Origin: Nematostella vectensis
Taxonomy: Eukaryota; Cnidaria; Anthozoa; Actiniaria; Edwardsiidae
Assembly (NCBI RefSeq): GCF_932526225.1
Contig: NC_064044.1
Span: forward strand, 191,001-255,000
Direction of reading: 5' to 3'
DNA length: 64,000 nt
A program made the position numbers and the translations under genes. Positions 62,786 through 64,000 of this stretch are shown piece by piece. The notes below the pieces were generated by a model. That model was not told the origin of the DNA, made no database searches, and saw nothing but the letters and a program-made list of their open reading frames with translations. The first letter of the stretch is position 1; each line of letters opens with the position of its first letter.

Positions 62786-64000
62786 ATTCCCCTCCCCCTC
62801 TAAAAAAGAAAATAATAATAATAATAATAGAACAAAACTAAAAAGAAAACAAACATAACAGAGACCCCCACCAACAATTTTGATTTTTTGTACTTTCCTT
62901 TAAAAGGGGAGTGTCATGGTTAAGAGATTTGCAATAGCTCTAGAGCCCTGACACAATGAACTTCAGTGAAATTCTAATACTGACTTATGAGCTTTTGGTA
63001 CATGTGGGAGACTTTAAACAAAACAAAACAAATGACCACAAACTGTCAATTAACATAGTTTTCAATATAATATTGCATATTATTTAATAAGGTATTCACA
63101 GCTTTTAAAAAGTTCAACTGTTTGTTGACACTTAAAAGCCTACAATAATCACTGACTCTAGACATGCGCAGTACTATGCTGCTGCCCCTTTAAAGTAAAA
63201 TACACTTTACTTAGTCAGCGTAGACAAAATTGCGGATTTTGTCAATATTCTAATATGAAGATGTCAATATTCTCCCCCCTTACGTCTTTATTTCTATTTA
63301 TTTTATGATTTTCACATGATACCAAAACAGCGTCTTTTTTCTTCGCTAATTTGATGTCATGTACACAATAAAAGAGATGCGCCCGTGCGCATGGCGAGTC
63401 CCCAAGGGACCCAAGACGCCCAAATAGACCTCTATTTTTTGTCATCCACAATCTCGGCGAGCTGTGCGTGGCGTAACCGTATTACAGGCCTGGGATCCTG
63501 GTTATTGTCCTCCCCATTAATGCGCGGGTTGGGATAACCTTGCAAGAGTGTTGTACAGCATATTCGCTCGGAAATATCGGTGCTTGGGGCCTTCGGGTTC
63601 TTTACAGCCTTCCGTAAAAGCCTTGAGCTGCCATACCGATTGGGTAATCCGTATGTATGGTTTCCGTTTTGTTCTTCAGACCGGGTTCGATCCCAGGCCA
63701 ATGGGCTTTTTTTTTAGTTCGTTTTTTTTTCTTTGTGCTGGACCCCCTTAATCCTGATAGGTTTTGCGCAAAAATAATAAAAAAAAGTGAGTTTGCAAAA
63801 TAAGCTTGCTAGATTTATTGATTATATGTATTCAATTTGTTCCTAGGAAGTTAACAAAAAACACAAAGCAAAGAATTTGAGGAAGTAAACAAGTATGTGA
63901 ACTTTAATGTTCTATTTGAAGGGGTGCATTTTGTACAGGGAAGCATACATAGAATGCTTAACTGGTGGAGAGGGAAGAGGTAAACGTTTATTGAGAATAA
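62786..64000 (+). repeat. Unit 32, subtype C, cut by window edge
   Basis: 1215 bp present; the TTAA element would lie beyond the edge. B box 63684-63694. It carries the unit-3 markers CCTTGAGCTGCC, the eight-A run before GTGAG, AAGAATTTGAGG and AAACGTTTATTGAGAATAA, so it is the sister of unit 3 rather than of its neighbour. Confidence 0.97.

Larger units (their letters stand above)
1..64000 (+). repeat. Tandem array of ~2.0-kb units (macrosatellite), 31 full + 1 partial
   Basis: The same unit recurs head to tail in one orientation across the whole window. Unit starts were set at the ATTCCCCTCC motif just inside a GAATTC site. Most lengths are 1996-2012 bp, plus 2334 and 2326 bp for units 3 and 4. 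Neighbouring units differ by a modest number of substitutions and small indels, so the copies are nearly identical by eye; I did not compute a percentage. No unique sequence interrupts the array and neither edge is reached. EcoRI (GAATTC) and BamHI (GGATCC in the core) each appear about once per unit. Long-read assembly artefacts cannot be excluded, but subtype markers change in an orderly way along the array, which argues against simple assembly stuttering. Confidence 0.98.

Noticed and set aside
1-64000. CRISPR array or bacterial repeat region
   Set aside because: The period is 2 kb, with no short repeat-spacer pattern, cas genes or prokaryotic coding sequence.

Overview
This window is one uninterrupted tandem array, with no unique flanking DNA at either edge. 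A unit of about 2.0 kb repeats head to tail in one orientation. There are 31 complete units and one partial unit at the right edge (62786-64000). Most units are 1996-2012 bp. Units 3 and 4 are 2334 and 2326 bp because each carries an internal tandem duplication of about 320 bp. I see no protein-coding gene, rRNA, recognisable tRNA, CRISPR array or bacterial signal. The low GC content, microsatellites, a probable MITE and the satellite/macrosatellite architecture point to a eukaryotic nuclear genome, most likely an animal. I cannot name the species or chromosome.

Layout of a unit, using unit 2 (2004-4007) as reference. An A-rich head holds a variable TAA microsatellite (2004-2120). AT-rich spacer runs to about 2591. 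A compact GC-richer core follows (2592-2930). It holds a stable hairpin pair, an A-box-like element, an 11-bp long-range complementarity enclosing 213 nt, a second strong hairpin, a tRNA-type B box and then T runs typical of RNA polymerase III terminators. This resembles tandemly arrayed small-RNA genes with an AT-rich spacer, or a tRNA-derived element captured in a satellite. Beyond the core, a 308-bp block is bounded by sequences resembling a splice acceptor and a splice donor (3061-3368) and contains an 8-bp perfect hairpin. A 117-bp element with TTAA at both ends and CCC...GGG termini looks like a piggyBac-type MITE (3580-3696). An AT microsatellite and an EcoRI site at the junction close the unit.

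Units fall into subtypes that I name C, A, A2, B and D from linked variants. C is found at both ends (units 1-3, 28, 31, 32, and the head of 29). A/A2 and B alternate through the middle (units 5-14 and 17-26). D occurs at 15-16, 26-27 and 29-30. Several units are mosaics that switch subtype once. Blocks of units are themselves duplicated: trimer 17-19 equals 20-22, block 13-15 resembles 24-26 at an offset of 22,059 bp, pair 15-16 resembles 29-30, and dimer 5-6 resembles 7-8. This is the pattern expected from unequal exchange and gene conversion building higher-order repeats.

The most interesting possibility is that the core is an undescribed, tandemly amplified non-coding RNA gene. The evidence is mixed. 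Substitutions seen in two hairpins fall in their loops, but some copies break the B box or the closing stem, and an internal TTTT precedes the B box. No function can be assigned from sequence alone.
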